This document shows positions 38,511 through 50,110 of a stretch of DNA of 64,000 nucleotides, in pieces (the first letter of the stretch is position 1; the number at the start of each line of letters is the position of its first letter). Source of the stretch: Paraphaeosphaeria minitans (Eukaryota; Ascomycota; Dothideomycetes; Pleosporales; Didymosphaeriaceae); the NCBI GenBank assembly GCA_015832175.1, contig WJXW01000001.1, positions 3,038,001-3,102,000 of the forward strand. Reading direction: 5' to 3'. The translations under genes and the position numbers were made by a program. Below the pieces are notes generated by a model. That model had not been told where the DNA came from. It was given only the letters and a program-made list of their open reading frames with translations, and made no database searches.

Positions 38511-38922
38511 AACTAACAGTCACTGCAGTAGTAGGATAATTAATAGTATCTATATTTATATCCTTACTATCTGCAGTTATTTCTACAGCTAGACATAATA
38601 TCTTCTTATAAGCACACTCTTTAGCCTAAGCTAGTATCTTTTTATTTTGTAACAACTACACTATTAAGAGAGACAACACCTTCTTATCCTCCTTAACTTT
38701 CTTCTTATACTCCTTACAAGTCTTATCTAGCAATAACTAGCTTATATTCACACATAGATAACCTAAGTAAACACATTTAGAACACTTTAAACCTAAATCT
38801 AGCATAACGTAGTAAATAGAACCTTTAAAACTGTAATTAATATAAGAGTTCTTTGCGATAATATTAGCTTCTTAGATCTTACAATACAATTAATGTTTTT
38901 AAATAGTAGAATTACTAGGCAT
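38452..38922 (-). pseudogene. Opposite-strand Cys-containing frame of C
   Basis: Minus-strand frame of 157 codons starting ATG at 38,922-38,920 and ending TAA at 38,454-38,452, with a few TAA/TAG interruptions at probable Gln codons. It reads GLKCSKCVYLGYLCVNIS (C-x2-C-x6-C), then a Lys/Glu/Leu-rich stretch (CKEYKKKVKEDKKVLSLL and QNKKILA.AKECAYKK) compatible with a coiled coil, and an Asp/Thr-rich tail. It lies in the 3' region of C, convergent with the pol and overlapping its last 60 bases. The counterpart in B1/B2 is at the same place. Function unknown; a nucleic-acid-binding small protein would fit, but that is inference. Confidence 0.5.
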
Positions 38923-39032
38923 AATGCTAACAGACGTACTTATAGTAAGTAGGGTTAGCAGAATAGCTAACGTAACAATAGCTAAGATCTAAACATGTAA
39001 TTTAGGATAAATCTATAAAAGAGAGGGGATAA
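38923..39032 (+). other. C 3' leader and polypurine tract
   Basis: Short non-coding stretch ending in AAAAGAGAGGGGATAA (39,017-39,032) immediately before the 3' LTR, the plus-strand primer position. Confidence 0.7.
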
Positions 39033-39463
39033 TATTAGGATCTAAAATCTATATAATAGCAGGAAGCTAGTTTTATACCTAGTAGGCGCGTAGCAAAGAT
39101 TAAGCGGGGATTTAATACTAGCTACGCCTTAAATAAAGAAGTTACGTAATTACTCTCTACAAAGCGCTTAATTACTCTATACTAGAGTATAATATACGTG
39201 ACCGCTCTCTACAGAGCGCTTACTATAGAGCGCTCCCTAGAGAGCGGACTTTGCTTAGTATATAGGAACGCGAGAATAAGCTTCTTATACTTATATTTAA
39301 TCTATTTATTAATCTATTATTTAGATTCTAGCAGACTAAATTATTAACTTGTTACACTTCGCAAGATACTATTATATTAACAAGGCCTTCTACCTTCTAT
39401 AAGTACTCCTGCCCAAGAACTAACCTTAACCCTTTAGGACTAGCTACCCTCTTGGATTTAATA
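39033..39463 (+). repeat. C 3' LTR (431 bp)
   Basis: Same length as the 5' LTR. TG at the start has become TA (TATTAGGATC) and CA at the end has become TA (GATTTAATA). The palindromic U3 segment is at about 39,199-39,252. Confidence 0.9.
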
Positions 39464-40115
39464 ACGTGAACCTTATAAATATAATTATGTTTTATATATA
39501 TTAAGTATTTCTTAACTATAACTTTACTAAAGGAATTAATAAAATTAGTTAGGTAATAGTAATAAGTAGTGCTAGACTTAGAAAGTTATTAGGCTATAAT
39601 ATAAGTAAGCTAACGCTACTTATAACGTAAGGTAAGCTCTAGTTATAACTAGGCATAAGACATAGTATAATTTAAGGGTAAATCCTAGTAAGAAGGGAGA
39701 TAATATTAAGATCTAAAGGCTAGGCCTCCTAGGATCTTTATATATATCTATATTTGTTATTTAAGTGGCACAGCACAAAAGGTCACGTAACCGAATTAGT
39801 GTGATTAGAGCGCTAAGATAACTAATTAGACTAAGCACTTAATATACTAAGTAACTAATTAGTGCTTAATTAGTTTAATTAGAGTAATTAGTCTACTAAT
39901 CGCTTAAAGTATATAGGAACGTAAGGATAGGCTCTTTATACTTATATTTAATCTGTTTATTAATCTATTGTTTGGATTCTAGTAGACCAAATTGTTAACT
40001 TGTTACACTTTATTAAGATACTAATGTATTAATAAGACCTTCTACCTTTCGTAAGTACTCCTGCCCGAGAACCAACCTTAACCCTTTAGGACCAGCTACC
40101 CTCTTGGATTTAACA
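39464..40115 (+). mobile_element. Element B1, piece 4: 3' region and 3' LTR
   Basis: From the acgtg TSD onward this is the reverse complement of B2 11,890-12,130, then polypurine tract AGAAGGGAGATAA at 39,691-39,703 and LTR 39,704-40,115 (412 bp, start TG changed to TA). It shows that B1 was originally in plus orientation and ended here. The next bases, gagac, should be its TSD; the other half lies left of the window. Confidence 0.85.
39704..40115 (+). repeat. B1 3' LTR (412 bp)
   Basis: Same U3 type as B2: TTAAGATCTAAAGGCTAGGCC near the start, CACGTAAC where the B2 right LTR has CACGTGAT, and the shared R-U5 block ending GGATTTAACA. Confidence 0.9.
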
Positions 40116-40325
40116 GAGACTTAGATTAAATTATATAATACGCTTAGCCACTTAGGAGCCCTATGTAGTAAAGTAGCCTTAGTATATAGAAACATAAGAA
40201 TAGACCTCTATACTTCCATTTAATCTATTTATTAATCTATTATTTAGATTCTAGTAGACTAAATTATTAACTTATTACACTTTGCAAGATACTATTATAT
40301 TAATAAGGCCTTTTACCTTCTATAA
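40116..40325 (+). repeat. LTR F, left fragment (fourth U3 type)
   Basis: Starts inside a U3 not seen elsewhere (GAGACTTAGATTAAATTATA) and runs into the shared B/C R-U5 block, then breaks at ATAA (40,322-40,325) where element E begins. The first part of F was separated by B1 and lies left of the window. The rest is at 50,344-50,408. Confidence 0.85.
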
Positions 40326-40558
40326 TGTAGGGTAAAGGTTGGCCTACGATAGAGAATCGGAGAAACATAGGGCCAATTAGCTATTGTTTAAGATAGCTAA
40401 TTAGGGAATAGAAAGAAGAAGAGCGCTAACTAGATAAGACACAAAGAGACCTAATAGATAATTAGAGTAGTTGGATTTATATAATAGATTTTAAATAGGA
40501 TAACTTAACTTATTCTTTTATATTCCTTACTTAAGGCAAACGCACCTACAACACTATA
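40326..40558 (+). repeat. E 5' LTR (233 bp)
   Basis: Contains CGATAGAGAATCGGAG and GGGCCAATTAGCTATT and ends CCTACAACACTATA; less RIP-mutated than its partner at its start. Confidence 0.9.
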
Positions 40559-40635
40559 TTTTTAGTAAGGGACATAGGGCTGCTTTTAAAAGGATATAGA
40601 GAAGTATAGTAATAAGTATTTAGAGAACTAATAGA

Positions 40636-41000
40636 AGCTGTTTAGTAGACTTTTAAGTAGCTGCTAAATAGCTAGGAATAGAGTGATAAGACTAAAAGAC
40701 TTTCAAGTAGCTATTAGGTATATAGACAGACAGACTATATAGACTTTTAAGTAGTTATTAGTTGCCTAGACAGACAGATTAATGGACTTTTAAGTAGTCA
40801 CTAATTACCTAGAAACAAAACAACACACTAATAGACTTTTAAGTAGCTATCTAGTGCTAGTACAAACTGTATAGACTTTTGAGTAGTTATTAGTTACCTA
40901 GGAACAAAATAATAATAGACTAATAGACTTTTAAGCAGCTATTAGGTAGAAAGAGTGATAGACTAGAGAATCTTTAAGTGGCCACTAGACTCCTAGAAAG
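40636..41000 (+). repeat. Imperfect minisatellite in E leader
   Basis: About eight copies of a motif near TAGACTTTTAAGTAGCTATT, spaced roughly 35-60 bp apart, separated by spacers containing CCTAGACAGACAGA or CCTAGAAACAAAA. It sits between the 5' LTR and the coding part, where a packaging or regulatory leader would be. Confidence 0.75.
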
Positions 41001-41374
41001 AGCAAATGCGATAGACCCTAAATAATTCTAGTCTAAGTAACAATTAAGTTAGGGACAAAAGGGGAAGCAAGGTATTAGTAGTAGGATTCTATTAAGTGAG
41101 ATTGTTATCTGTATACCTAAAGCTGAATTACTAACAGAAAACTAACATAAAAACAAGCAGATAATAGAAGAAAAATAAAAAAGAGATAAAATAGATTTAT
41201 ATAGGTTTTGCAATAACCCTGTTTATTTAACTACCCCTGCTAAGAGCAGCACTAGTTAGATAAGCTAAGGTATTACTAATTACCTTTTAGAAGACATAGA
41301 CAAAAGAAAATAGTTTAAGGATAGAAGACTAGGAACAGAAGGCTTCCTCTAAAAAAGAAACGTAGCTTAGTTTA

Positions 41375-41785
41375 TGTTAAGATCTAAAGGCTAGGCCTCC
41401 TAGGATCTCTATATGTATCTACATTCGTTGTTCGAGCGGCACGGCACAAGAGGTCACGTGACCTAATTAGTGTAATTAGAGCGCCAAGACAACTAATTAG
41501 ACTAAGCACTTAATATACTAAGTAACTAATTAGTACTTAATTAGTTTAATTAAAGCGATTAGTAGACTAATTACTTAAAGTATATAGAAACGTAAGGATA
41601 GGCTCTCTATACTTATGTTTAATCTGTTTATTAATCTATTATTTGGATTCTAGTAGACTATATTGTTAACTCGTTACACTTCGTAAAATACTATTATATT
41701 AATAAGACCTTCCACCTTCTGTAAGTACTCCTGCCTAAGAACCAACCTTAACCCTTTAGAACTAGCTACCCTCTTGGATTTAACA
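41375..41785 (+). repeat. Solo LTR, B type (411 bp), inside E
   Basis: TGTTAAGATCTAAAGGC to GGATTTAACA with perfect TSD gttta (41,370-41,374 and 41,786-41,790). It has the B1/B2 U3 type and keeps a GTCACGTGACC palindrome. Lying in the leader of E, it shows that B-type elements were still active after E arrived. Confidence 0.92.
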
Positions 41786-41849
41786 GTTTACTCTAAGCCT
41801 AAATAATAGTAATGTACTAAGCTTTAGTAGTATTAATATTACTACCTTT

Positions 41850-43950
41850 TTAAAAAACTATAACTTTTAAGCAGAAGGAGTAGAGTAGAGTAAAGAGCTT
41901 AAGAAATAAAAGCTGCCTTACTTCTACTTAGGCACCTACTAAAGGGATATTATAAAGCTACTAGCCTATAGAAGCGCTTTTGTTAACTAGAAAAACTTCT
42001 AGAAAATACTTTACTCTAAGTACTTATTAATAGACTTAGAGTACTAAAAATTAACTAGAGCTTACCTTAAGAGCTAGCTTAATAAAGTAAGCTAGTAGCC
42101 TATTACACTAAATAACTACTTTTATAAGTTTAATAGCTATACCTAAGCTGCCTTTACCTAATTGTAGATTATGTAGATAGAAGTAGGGACTTTTTTCTTT
42201 AGAGGTCTTAGCTAAGACAATAAGACTATAGTTATATATAGAATACTAATAGAGAGTCGCCTAAAAGGAGGTAATACGAACACCTATTAGGTATAAGAAA
42301 TATATAATTTCCTTTACTAGTGTAGAGACTAGGATAAGGTAATTAGGGCTATATAGTAGGAGGAGAGATAAGTTACTATAAATCTAGTTTATTCTAAAGC
42401 TACTTTATTAGCAATTCTACTTATTCTACTACCTAAGGAGTTCTTTAAGGTACAGGAGGAAACAAGAATAAAAGGAAATAAAGATTATAAGAAAGAAGTA
42501 GATATATAAGTCTAAAAGATTATTATAAAGATAGGAAGACTTACCCTTACTATAGAAGAATATAAATAATAGAAGGCTTCTATACCTACTACTACTAGTC
42601 TTATTTTTAATAAGCTAGCTAACGACTAATACGCTTTTAATAAGCTTATAGGGCTAACCTTTTATATAGAACATAATAATAGGTTATTTAAGAGCTCCTA
42701 TAACCCTATTATAAACCCTAGTGCGGGTACTTAGGTAATTCGCGATTAGGAATATTAAGCCTAGACTTATAGAACCTATAGAGAGACTAGGCACATTATA
42801 AAAGACTACCCCTAGCGCTAAGGCCTTATTAAAAGAGGTTGGTACTATAAAATCTTTAATACTAATAGCTAGTTTTTCAACTTCTACTATAGCCTAAAAC
42901 ACCTTTAGATAGAGAAATTTAGAGAGCCTATATCCTACTCTTAAAGAGATGCACAGCTCTAGTACCTATTTAGGGAGATTAAACAGTATTTTAACGTCAC
43001 TAATAAGGATTTAGAGAAGAATTTTAGCTAGGTACTAGGCCTACAGGGTAAGAAAGCCTCTACTAATCTTAAATATAAATTAGGCTAATCACATTTTAGG
43101 TTAATAAGTAGTAAGTAAGGAGACTAGGAGCTAAAGATAGAAGTAATAAGAAGGGCTAAAGCCTTCTACGCTACCTTATTAAAGGTCTCCTACCTATTTA
43201 AAGAAGTTAATATAACTAAGGAAGTATATACTACTAGGACTAAGGTAGTAGAAAAGAGCTTATAGGAATAATAGAACTAACTAAGTATTAAAAGGGTTAT
43301 AGGGGCTAGAGTGAGTAAACTAGTGTTAGTAGCTTAAATAAGAGACCTTTAAGAAAGAAGGGTTAGGATTAATCCCTAGCTATAGATTAGAGAATTCCAC
43401 CTAGGATCTCCTCTACTAGTAATTAATAATAATAAATTAGTGCTATAAGTAGTAGTTATAGAAGTAAACTAAAGAGCTTCTAAACCTACTTAGATAATAG
43501 AAGAGAGTATTATCTAAGCTATACTAGAAGCTAAGGCTGCTAGTAGAAAGAAGGGTGCTTAAATAGCCTCCGCTTCTCTATTAGATAAAGAGCTAGTCGC
43601 ACTTATTAACACCCTAAATACTAATTCTATTCTAATAGTAGCACTAACCTAAGAAGTAAGAGGTATTATAGTTAGATTAATATTTTCTTAAAATAAACTA
43701 TATTTAAAGGCCTAGTAACTACTCTCTAAGAAGGAAAAGGAGCCTAATAACTAATTAGATAAGAGCAAATTAAGAAATATCTTTATAGAGACATAATAAA
43801 GATAAGTTTTAACAGAAAAATAGAGTTAGGACTACCCTTAAGAACCTACTATCTTATAAGAAGCGATAATAGAGAAGTTGCGCCCTAGCCTATACTAGAT
43901 TATGTAAGGAAACACTACACAGAATACCTAATATAGTATTAGAGAGGTGC
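41850..43950 (+). pseudogene. E gag, RIP-degraded
   Basis: The clearest landmark is the nucleocapsid knuckle at 42,768-42,809. The frame reads YRTYRETRHIIKDY: exact C-x2-C-x4-H-x4-C spacing with all three Cys turned to Tyr and Gly to Arg, each a G-to-A change. It is followed by RGWYYKIFNTN. The rest of gag is colinear but unremarkable, with frequent TAG/TAA. Confidence 0.7.
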
Positions 43951-43999
43951 AGAATAGATATTAGAAAGAAGCTAATAAAGTTAACCTCTAAATTTACAC

Positions 44000-46900
44000 T
44001 AAGCTAGAAGAATAAATAAAAGTTTAGAGTATTCTAGCAAAACTCCCTACTTATTTTATTACTATTTTTAGAAGCTACTGTAAGGTTCTGCTTAACTTAG
44101 GATTAGAACTAAATGTTATAAGGTATACTACTATAAGGGCACTTAATATTATAATCTAGAACTAAAATTAGAGCTACTTACCTACTAAAGAATAATTAGG
44201 TATAGTAGGAGCTAGTAGAGATTTAAATAAGTATATAGGAACTACTTATAGTGTACTACTTAAAATTAAGCTAATTATAATTCCTACTTATTTTAAGATT
44301 ATAAGAAATGTTAGGAGGCCTATTATCCTAGGCACCCCCTTTGCGATAGCTACTTAGTTAGCTATAGAATTTACCCTAATAGGCTAATGCCTATATAGGG
44401 TTACCTCTATAAATAGGAAAAGAATAGTCTCTTTCGTTAGTTTAGATACTCTACTACTTTCTAACTATAAGATAAGTAATAAGGATTTAGGAAACATGTA
44501 AAAGGTATACTTATAGGGGAAGTATATTTACTATAAAATTACCCTATTAGTGCGTACCTTAGTAATAAAGAGGTAGAAGATAGAGAAGATAAGTAGGAAA
44601 TTAGTTAAGTAGAATTAATTAGATAATAAGTATAAGAACGTTAGGCAATAGTAGCTAGATAATTAGGGACTACTTATACTATACATAAGAAGGTAGTAAA
44701 TAAACTTTAGCCTATAAATAACCTAAGAGGAGACCGCCTATTAGAGGTAGAGAGATTAGATTAGAGAGAAAGAGCTATTAAATAATAATAAGCTGTAATA
44801 GCTTTTTAGGGACCTTAACTAGATGTATATTTAGGAATATTTAAACCTAGATATGCGGATTTTAGAAGGGGGCACTAATTAACACCTAAATAACTAAAGG
44901 AGATAAATGTTAGAGACTAGCTAAAACCTATAGAAATTTTACTTATTTATAAGCTAATATTCTATTAGGAGGTAGCTCTAGCCTAGGAATTTAGTAAGAT
45001 AATAACTATTAGTAAGGATATTATGCCTTTATACTAGATTTAAACTATCCTATATAAAGCCTAGTAGGTAAGAGGCTTTAACTGCGCAAAAAAGCTAGTG
45101 CCTATAGTATACTAGATAATTTTAGATTAGATTAACTAAAAAGTCTTTAAAATATACAATAGCTAATATTAAAACCCGTAGTTCCTAGTACTAAAGAAAA
45201 ATAAAGGGTACTAATTAATTAATAACGCCTAGTTCTATAATAAGGTTTTAGAAAGAGATACTAATCTCCTACCCTTAGCTAATAAGTTTTTAGAGAAGGT
45301 TAGAGGTAGAGCAATCTACTCTCTATTTAAGCTATTTTTAGGGTTTAACTAGATACCACTTTATACAGCCTTAAGAGATATAACAGCTTTCTAGATACTT
45401 ATAGGCCTTATAAGGCACTACACACTGCTATAAGATATAATAAATTTACTAGGAGTTTTCTAGAGAGCTATATTAACGATCCTTTAGAGGTATTTCCCTA
45501 ATATTTTACTCTTTATTAATAATATTATATTAGCACGACTAAAGTTAACTTATAGGAATAAAGAAGCCTTTCCTAGGGTACACTAATTTATGCTTAAATA
45601 TATTATGCAGCTAGATAGAGTACTTACTAACCTAGAAAGGGCCTATACTACTATATTAGGAACAAAATCCTTCTAGGGAGTAAACTAAATAGAAATTATA
45701 GAATATAAGGTATTACCTAATAGCTAATTACCCTAAGATAAGAAAGTGGCTAAGGTTCTATACTAGAAAGAATGCATAAATTAAGGAGAAGTCTAATAGT
45801 TTATTAGAATTTATACTTACTATTACTAATAGATCTTCTACTTTTCTATTAAAGTAAGACTTTTGTACATGCTTACTAGGAAAGGCTAAGAATAGAAGTA
45901 GGGAGATTTTAAGCGCTAATTAATAAATATTCTAAAGGAGAGTATTACTACTACACTAGTTCTAATAACTCTTAATTATAAATTAGGAAGGCAGATATTT
46001 GTCTACGTAGACGTAAGTTTATATAGAGGAGGAGCCTATATTAAGTAAGTAGGAAAAGACAGGAAGCGCTACCTAGTGTAGTTTAAAAGTACACTATAGT
46101 CTAAAACAGAATTAAGGTGGCACTTAACTAAGCTTAAATACAAAATAGTAGTATAGGCACTAAAGAAGTTTGCGCTATACCTATATAGGACCTAATTTAT
46201 TATTAAAACAGATGCAGCTACTCTAATTTTACAGCTTAACTAGTCTTCTACTAACCTCTCTAGATTAGTTATAAACTAATAGCTAGGTATAATACTGCTA
46301 TAGGACTTTAAAATTATTTATAGGCTAGGAAAATATAATATTATTACTAATAGATTATTAAGGTACCCCTAACTAAAAAAATAGATAGCGCTAGAAGAAT
46401 TAGAAGAATATCTAGGTCCCTTTATAGACTATATAGTAGAGAAGCATAATAATAGCTTAGTGTTTCACTTATAAGAGGCCTAGATCCTTAGCGAAGACTT
46501 TTTAGAAGAATTAGAAGAAATAGCGAGGTTCTTACTATCTAGAAAAAGACCTAACAGGCTAATATCCTAAAAAAGCCGCCTTTTATAAATAAAGAAGGCC
46601 TAAACCTTTTTTGTAAAAGTAAACCTACTATTTAAGAAGTTAACCCTAAATCTTACTATCTAAAGGGTAATTAATAACCTAGATGTTTAAAAGGCACTTA
46701 TTTAGGAGGTCTACTAGCACCTCTACTATAAAGGAATCTAGACTATAAATACTGCGATCTAGTCTTAGTTCTAGTAGAAGAGCTAGTTTAAGATAATTTA
46801 AACTAAGCTAAAGAAATATGCTATCTATGCTACTAAATAAGGTAATTAGATAGAGATAAGCCTTAAAATTAGTAACTCTAGGACCTTGTTTAAATAATAA

Positions 46901-47870
46901 ACTATTAATATTACTTATATGCCTATAAGTAAGCATTAGAAATCCTTCTTTATTATTACTAGGGAATACGCCTTAGGATGGCCTAAAGCTAGAGCGCTTA
47001 TTAGAGTAGATTTAGAAAGTGTTATAAAGTTCCTCTATAAGGACATTATCTATAGGTAGGGAGTGTTTCCTTAACTAAATATAGATAGGGGGCCTGAAAA
47101 CAAATTAGTAGTTAAAGCACTAGCTAGACACTATAGAATACACTATATCTAAGCTTCCTCCTATAACTCTAAGGCTTAAAGACTAGTTAAATAAGGTTAC
47201 TAATTACTTATTACAGCGCTTATAAAGCTAGGAAATAATTAGGAGCGTAATTTATCTATAGTAGTATAGACTAAGAGGGTTTTAATTTAATAAAGCATAG
47301 GGTTAGCACCTACAGAAATTATAACTAGTATTTAATCTATACTGCCTATTAAGCTGGCGATTAAAAGCTAGCAGACCCTACTATAGTTAGAGGTAGAAAA
47401 CTAATTAGATCTACTTGCCCTAAGGGCTAAGTAGTTAGAATAGAGAGGTAATAAACTTTTAAAGGCGCTATCTAGGTTAAAAAGAATACGCTTTAAGGAA
47501 GTAGAGTAATAGGATTTTAGTAAAGCCTATTAATAAGACTTTTATAAAAGAGACCTAGTGCTAGTTTAGGATTTAATTAGGGCTATAGACAAGTTAATAG
47601 CTATAAAGATAAAAGATTACTAGCTAGGCCCTTACTAAATCTCTATTAATTACCCTAGCTAGTTATATTACTAACTAGAAGAGCTTAATAGAGCTATATT
47701 CTAGTATACTATATATAGTAACTGCCTTAAGCGCTTCTACTAGCATACTCTAGATAATAAAGCATAGGTACTAAAAGGAAGAATAAGAATTATGTCTAAA
47801 AACCTACTAATTAACTCTTAGACCCTACTACTAAAGCTGCTAAAACTACTACACTATTAAGAGGTTAAAG
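44000..47870 (+). pseudogene. E pol: protease, reverse transcriptase, RNase H, integrase (Ty3/Gypsy)
   Basis: Plus-strand landmarks in order. Protease region near 44,300 with RRPIILGTPFAIATQLAIEF. Reverse transcriptase near 45,190-45,720 with LVLKKNKGYQLINNAQFY, then LFLGFNQIPLY, and FINNI for the F/YxDD box near 45,512. RNase H near 45,990-46,330 with IFVYVDVSLYRGGAY and KTELRQHLTKL-like sequence. Integrase near 46,600-47,870 with FFIITREYALGWPKARALI near 46,945 and NIDRGPENKLVVKALAR near 47,080 (one of the DDE Asp). The family, from memory, is widespread in Pezizomycotina. It is not a functional copy. Confidence 0.8.
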
Positions 47871-50110
47871 AGAGGGAGGAGTATAGTAATTCTAGCTTAG
47901 AAGTTAAAGATAGCCTTATAAGAATTAGAAGGGCAGAGTAGAAGAAGGAACTCTAATAGGCTATTATACTACCTATATAAATAAGAGGCAATTTACTAAA
48001 AGTAGTTATTTTAAAGAAAGTAGAAGTATTAGATTTTAATATAGACTAAGATATGTCTACCTTAGAGTCTAATATTATATTAAACTAGCCTAATTCTTTC
48101 CTAATACAGAATTAGGAAAGCTAACTATAGGCAGTTAATAAAAAAGAGGGAAGAAAGAAGGAAAAAAAAATAAAGAGTATTTAGTTACTAGCTAAAGATA
48201 TATTATGGCACTAATTATTATTCTTTTTATTATTAACAATAATATTATCTCTATAGTGGCAGCTAGACTAATAAGTATTTAGGGTTTAAGGCTCTATAGA
48301 GCTAGAGGCCTTAGTTACCTTAGACTAAAGAAGAGATATAGCACAATTTTAGGTAGCCTAATTAATAGACTACTAATAAGGCAACAGAGAACTAGAATAA
48401 GAATACTAGAAATAAGTAGACTAAAAGGATAGCTAAAGCTAAAGAGGAGCATTCTTCCTAGTAGAAGAATCTAGGCGTATAAGTAATCTAGGACTAGACA
48501 ATCTATAATTAGAGCTAGAATAAGAACCCCCTTAAGCTAGAGGACTAAACCCTAAAATAATAAAGCACTACTAGAAGGAGACTAAAGGGAATCTTTAAAA
48601 GACTTTTAGGAATAATCTTAAAAGGCTACTAAAGAAAAAGAACTATAGTTTATAGTAATAGTGTATTAGAGTTCTATAAGCTCCCTAAAAATAGAAGTAT
48701 TAAGGGTAGAAATAGCTTTAGAAGTGTAACTAGAAGGAGCCTAAGAGTAAGTTATACTAATAAGAAAGATATTAGTAGCTAAAATAATATTATTTATAAA
48801 AGGACTAGTGCTAGAGTTAGCTAGCTTACCTAAAAGAAAAGAGATATTAGCTTAGGTAATAAGGAATTAGGACTAGAACTTATAATAAAAAAAGTAAAAG
48901 GTATAGTTACTATTTATCTAGCACTTATTACACCCTCTGTAGTTTAGCAGCTTACCTTTTAGATAAGAAATGCTATATTTACTACTAAAATAGAGCTTAC
49001 TCCTTCTACTCTTATTCTAGTAGTAGGTGTAGTGATAGTTAATTAAAGAAGAAGAAAGAAAATAAGAGAAGGTAGTAGTATACTAGATACCTATATTAAT
49101 ATTAGTATTATAGTATCTACACTTTAATAGAGCCTCCCTAATACCTAAGCTAAAGAACTTAGTAATAGTCTCTACTTTAGTATTACTAATATTAAAGTGC
49201 TAAATAGTAAGGTCTAAATAGCTATTATTCTTGTGGACGCTAGTAGTGCGAAGAACAGAACTTAGGGTAACACCCTATATGCCTAGGCTATAGATAAAGT
49301 AAGCTAGTTTATATAGAAAACTATAGTTTACGCGCTAATTAGCCTTTACCCTAACTAGGAAGGTTAGTAATAGGATATAAAAGGTTCTTAGGATAATATA
49401 TACTACTTAATAATATACTCCTTAGTAGACTTAAAAGGGTAGATAAAGAGGTTTACCTTTATATTACTAGTAGGGCTACGCTTATTTAGGTTATTACTAC
49501 CTTTTCTACTATTAGCACTAGAAGCGGCTATTTTATCTAGAGTATAGTTAACTATAGCTATAACTATAGTAGAGTTATTAAACAGGTATTAGAAGGACTA
49601 AAAGAAAGGGAAGAAAGTAGAAGTAAGGGTTAAAAGAAAAATAGAGTAGAAGAAATTCTAGAGTTATATACTTTAAAAATTAAGCGTAGGCCACCTAAGC
49701 GGCTTAGTAGAAGCGTTTATAAAAGAATATTACTATAATATTACTATCTAATATACTAAGAGGTCTACAAATAACTTTAATTATAGGGATATAAGTAGTA
49801 GATAGGCGATAGGTTAGTAGTTAGAATAATTAGGCACAGTTAGTTAGCTAGAGGCTAAAGTAAAATTATAGGCCTAAAATTAGACTAACGCTGCGTCGCT
49901 ACCTAATATATAAAGAAGTTAATAAATAACTTTAATTATAGGGACATAAGCAGTAGATAGGTGATAGGTTAGTAGGTAGAATAATTAGGTAAGAGTGGCT
50001 AGCTAAAGATTAAAGAAATTATAGGTCTAAGAGGTAATTACTAATAAGGTATTAAAAGGATAGTAAAGTAGTAGGCTTAAGAGACTAAGCCTAGAAGAGA
50101 GGGAAGAAAG
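47870..50110 (+). other. E post-integrase region, unassigned
   Basis: More than 2 kb between the end of integrase and the 3' LTR. Plus-strand frames can be read for long stretches with only TAA/TAG breaks: an acidic/Gln-rich part, a hydrophobic segment (LLFFLLLTIILSL near 48,210-48,250) and a later part with LVGLRLFRLLLPFLLLALEAAIL near 49,470-49,530. A 155-bp segment is repeated in tandem (units starting 49,771 and 49,926). The purine-rich run 50,093-50,110 is the polypurine tract. I cannot assign a family; an extra ORF with membrane segments is possible but unproven. Confidence 0.45.
49771..50080 (+). repeat. 155-bp tandem duplication in E
   Basis: Both units begin ATAACTTTAATTATAGGGA and share AGTAGATAGG(C/T)GATAGGTTAGTAG; the second unit is shorter at its end. 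Confidence 0.75.

Larger units (their letters stand above)
25473..39463 (+). mobile_element. Element C, Ty3/Gypsy chromovirus, split by element D
   Basis: Plus-strand element with 431-bp LTRs at 25,473-25,903 and 39,033-39,463 and a perfect TSD acgtg (25,468-25,472 and 39,464-39,468). The internal part is interrupted by a complete D element (29,717-37,036); without it C is about 6.7 kb. Gag-pol is homologous to B2 throughout, but the U3 of the LTR is unrelated. Joining its outer flanks restores B1 3' sequence. Confidence 0.92.
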
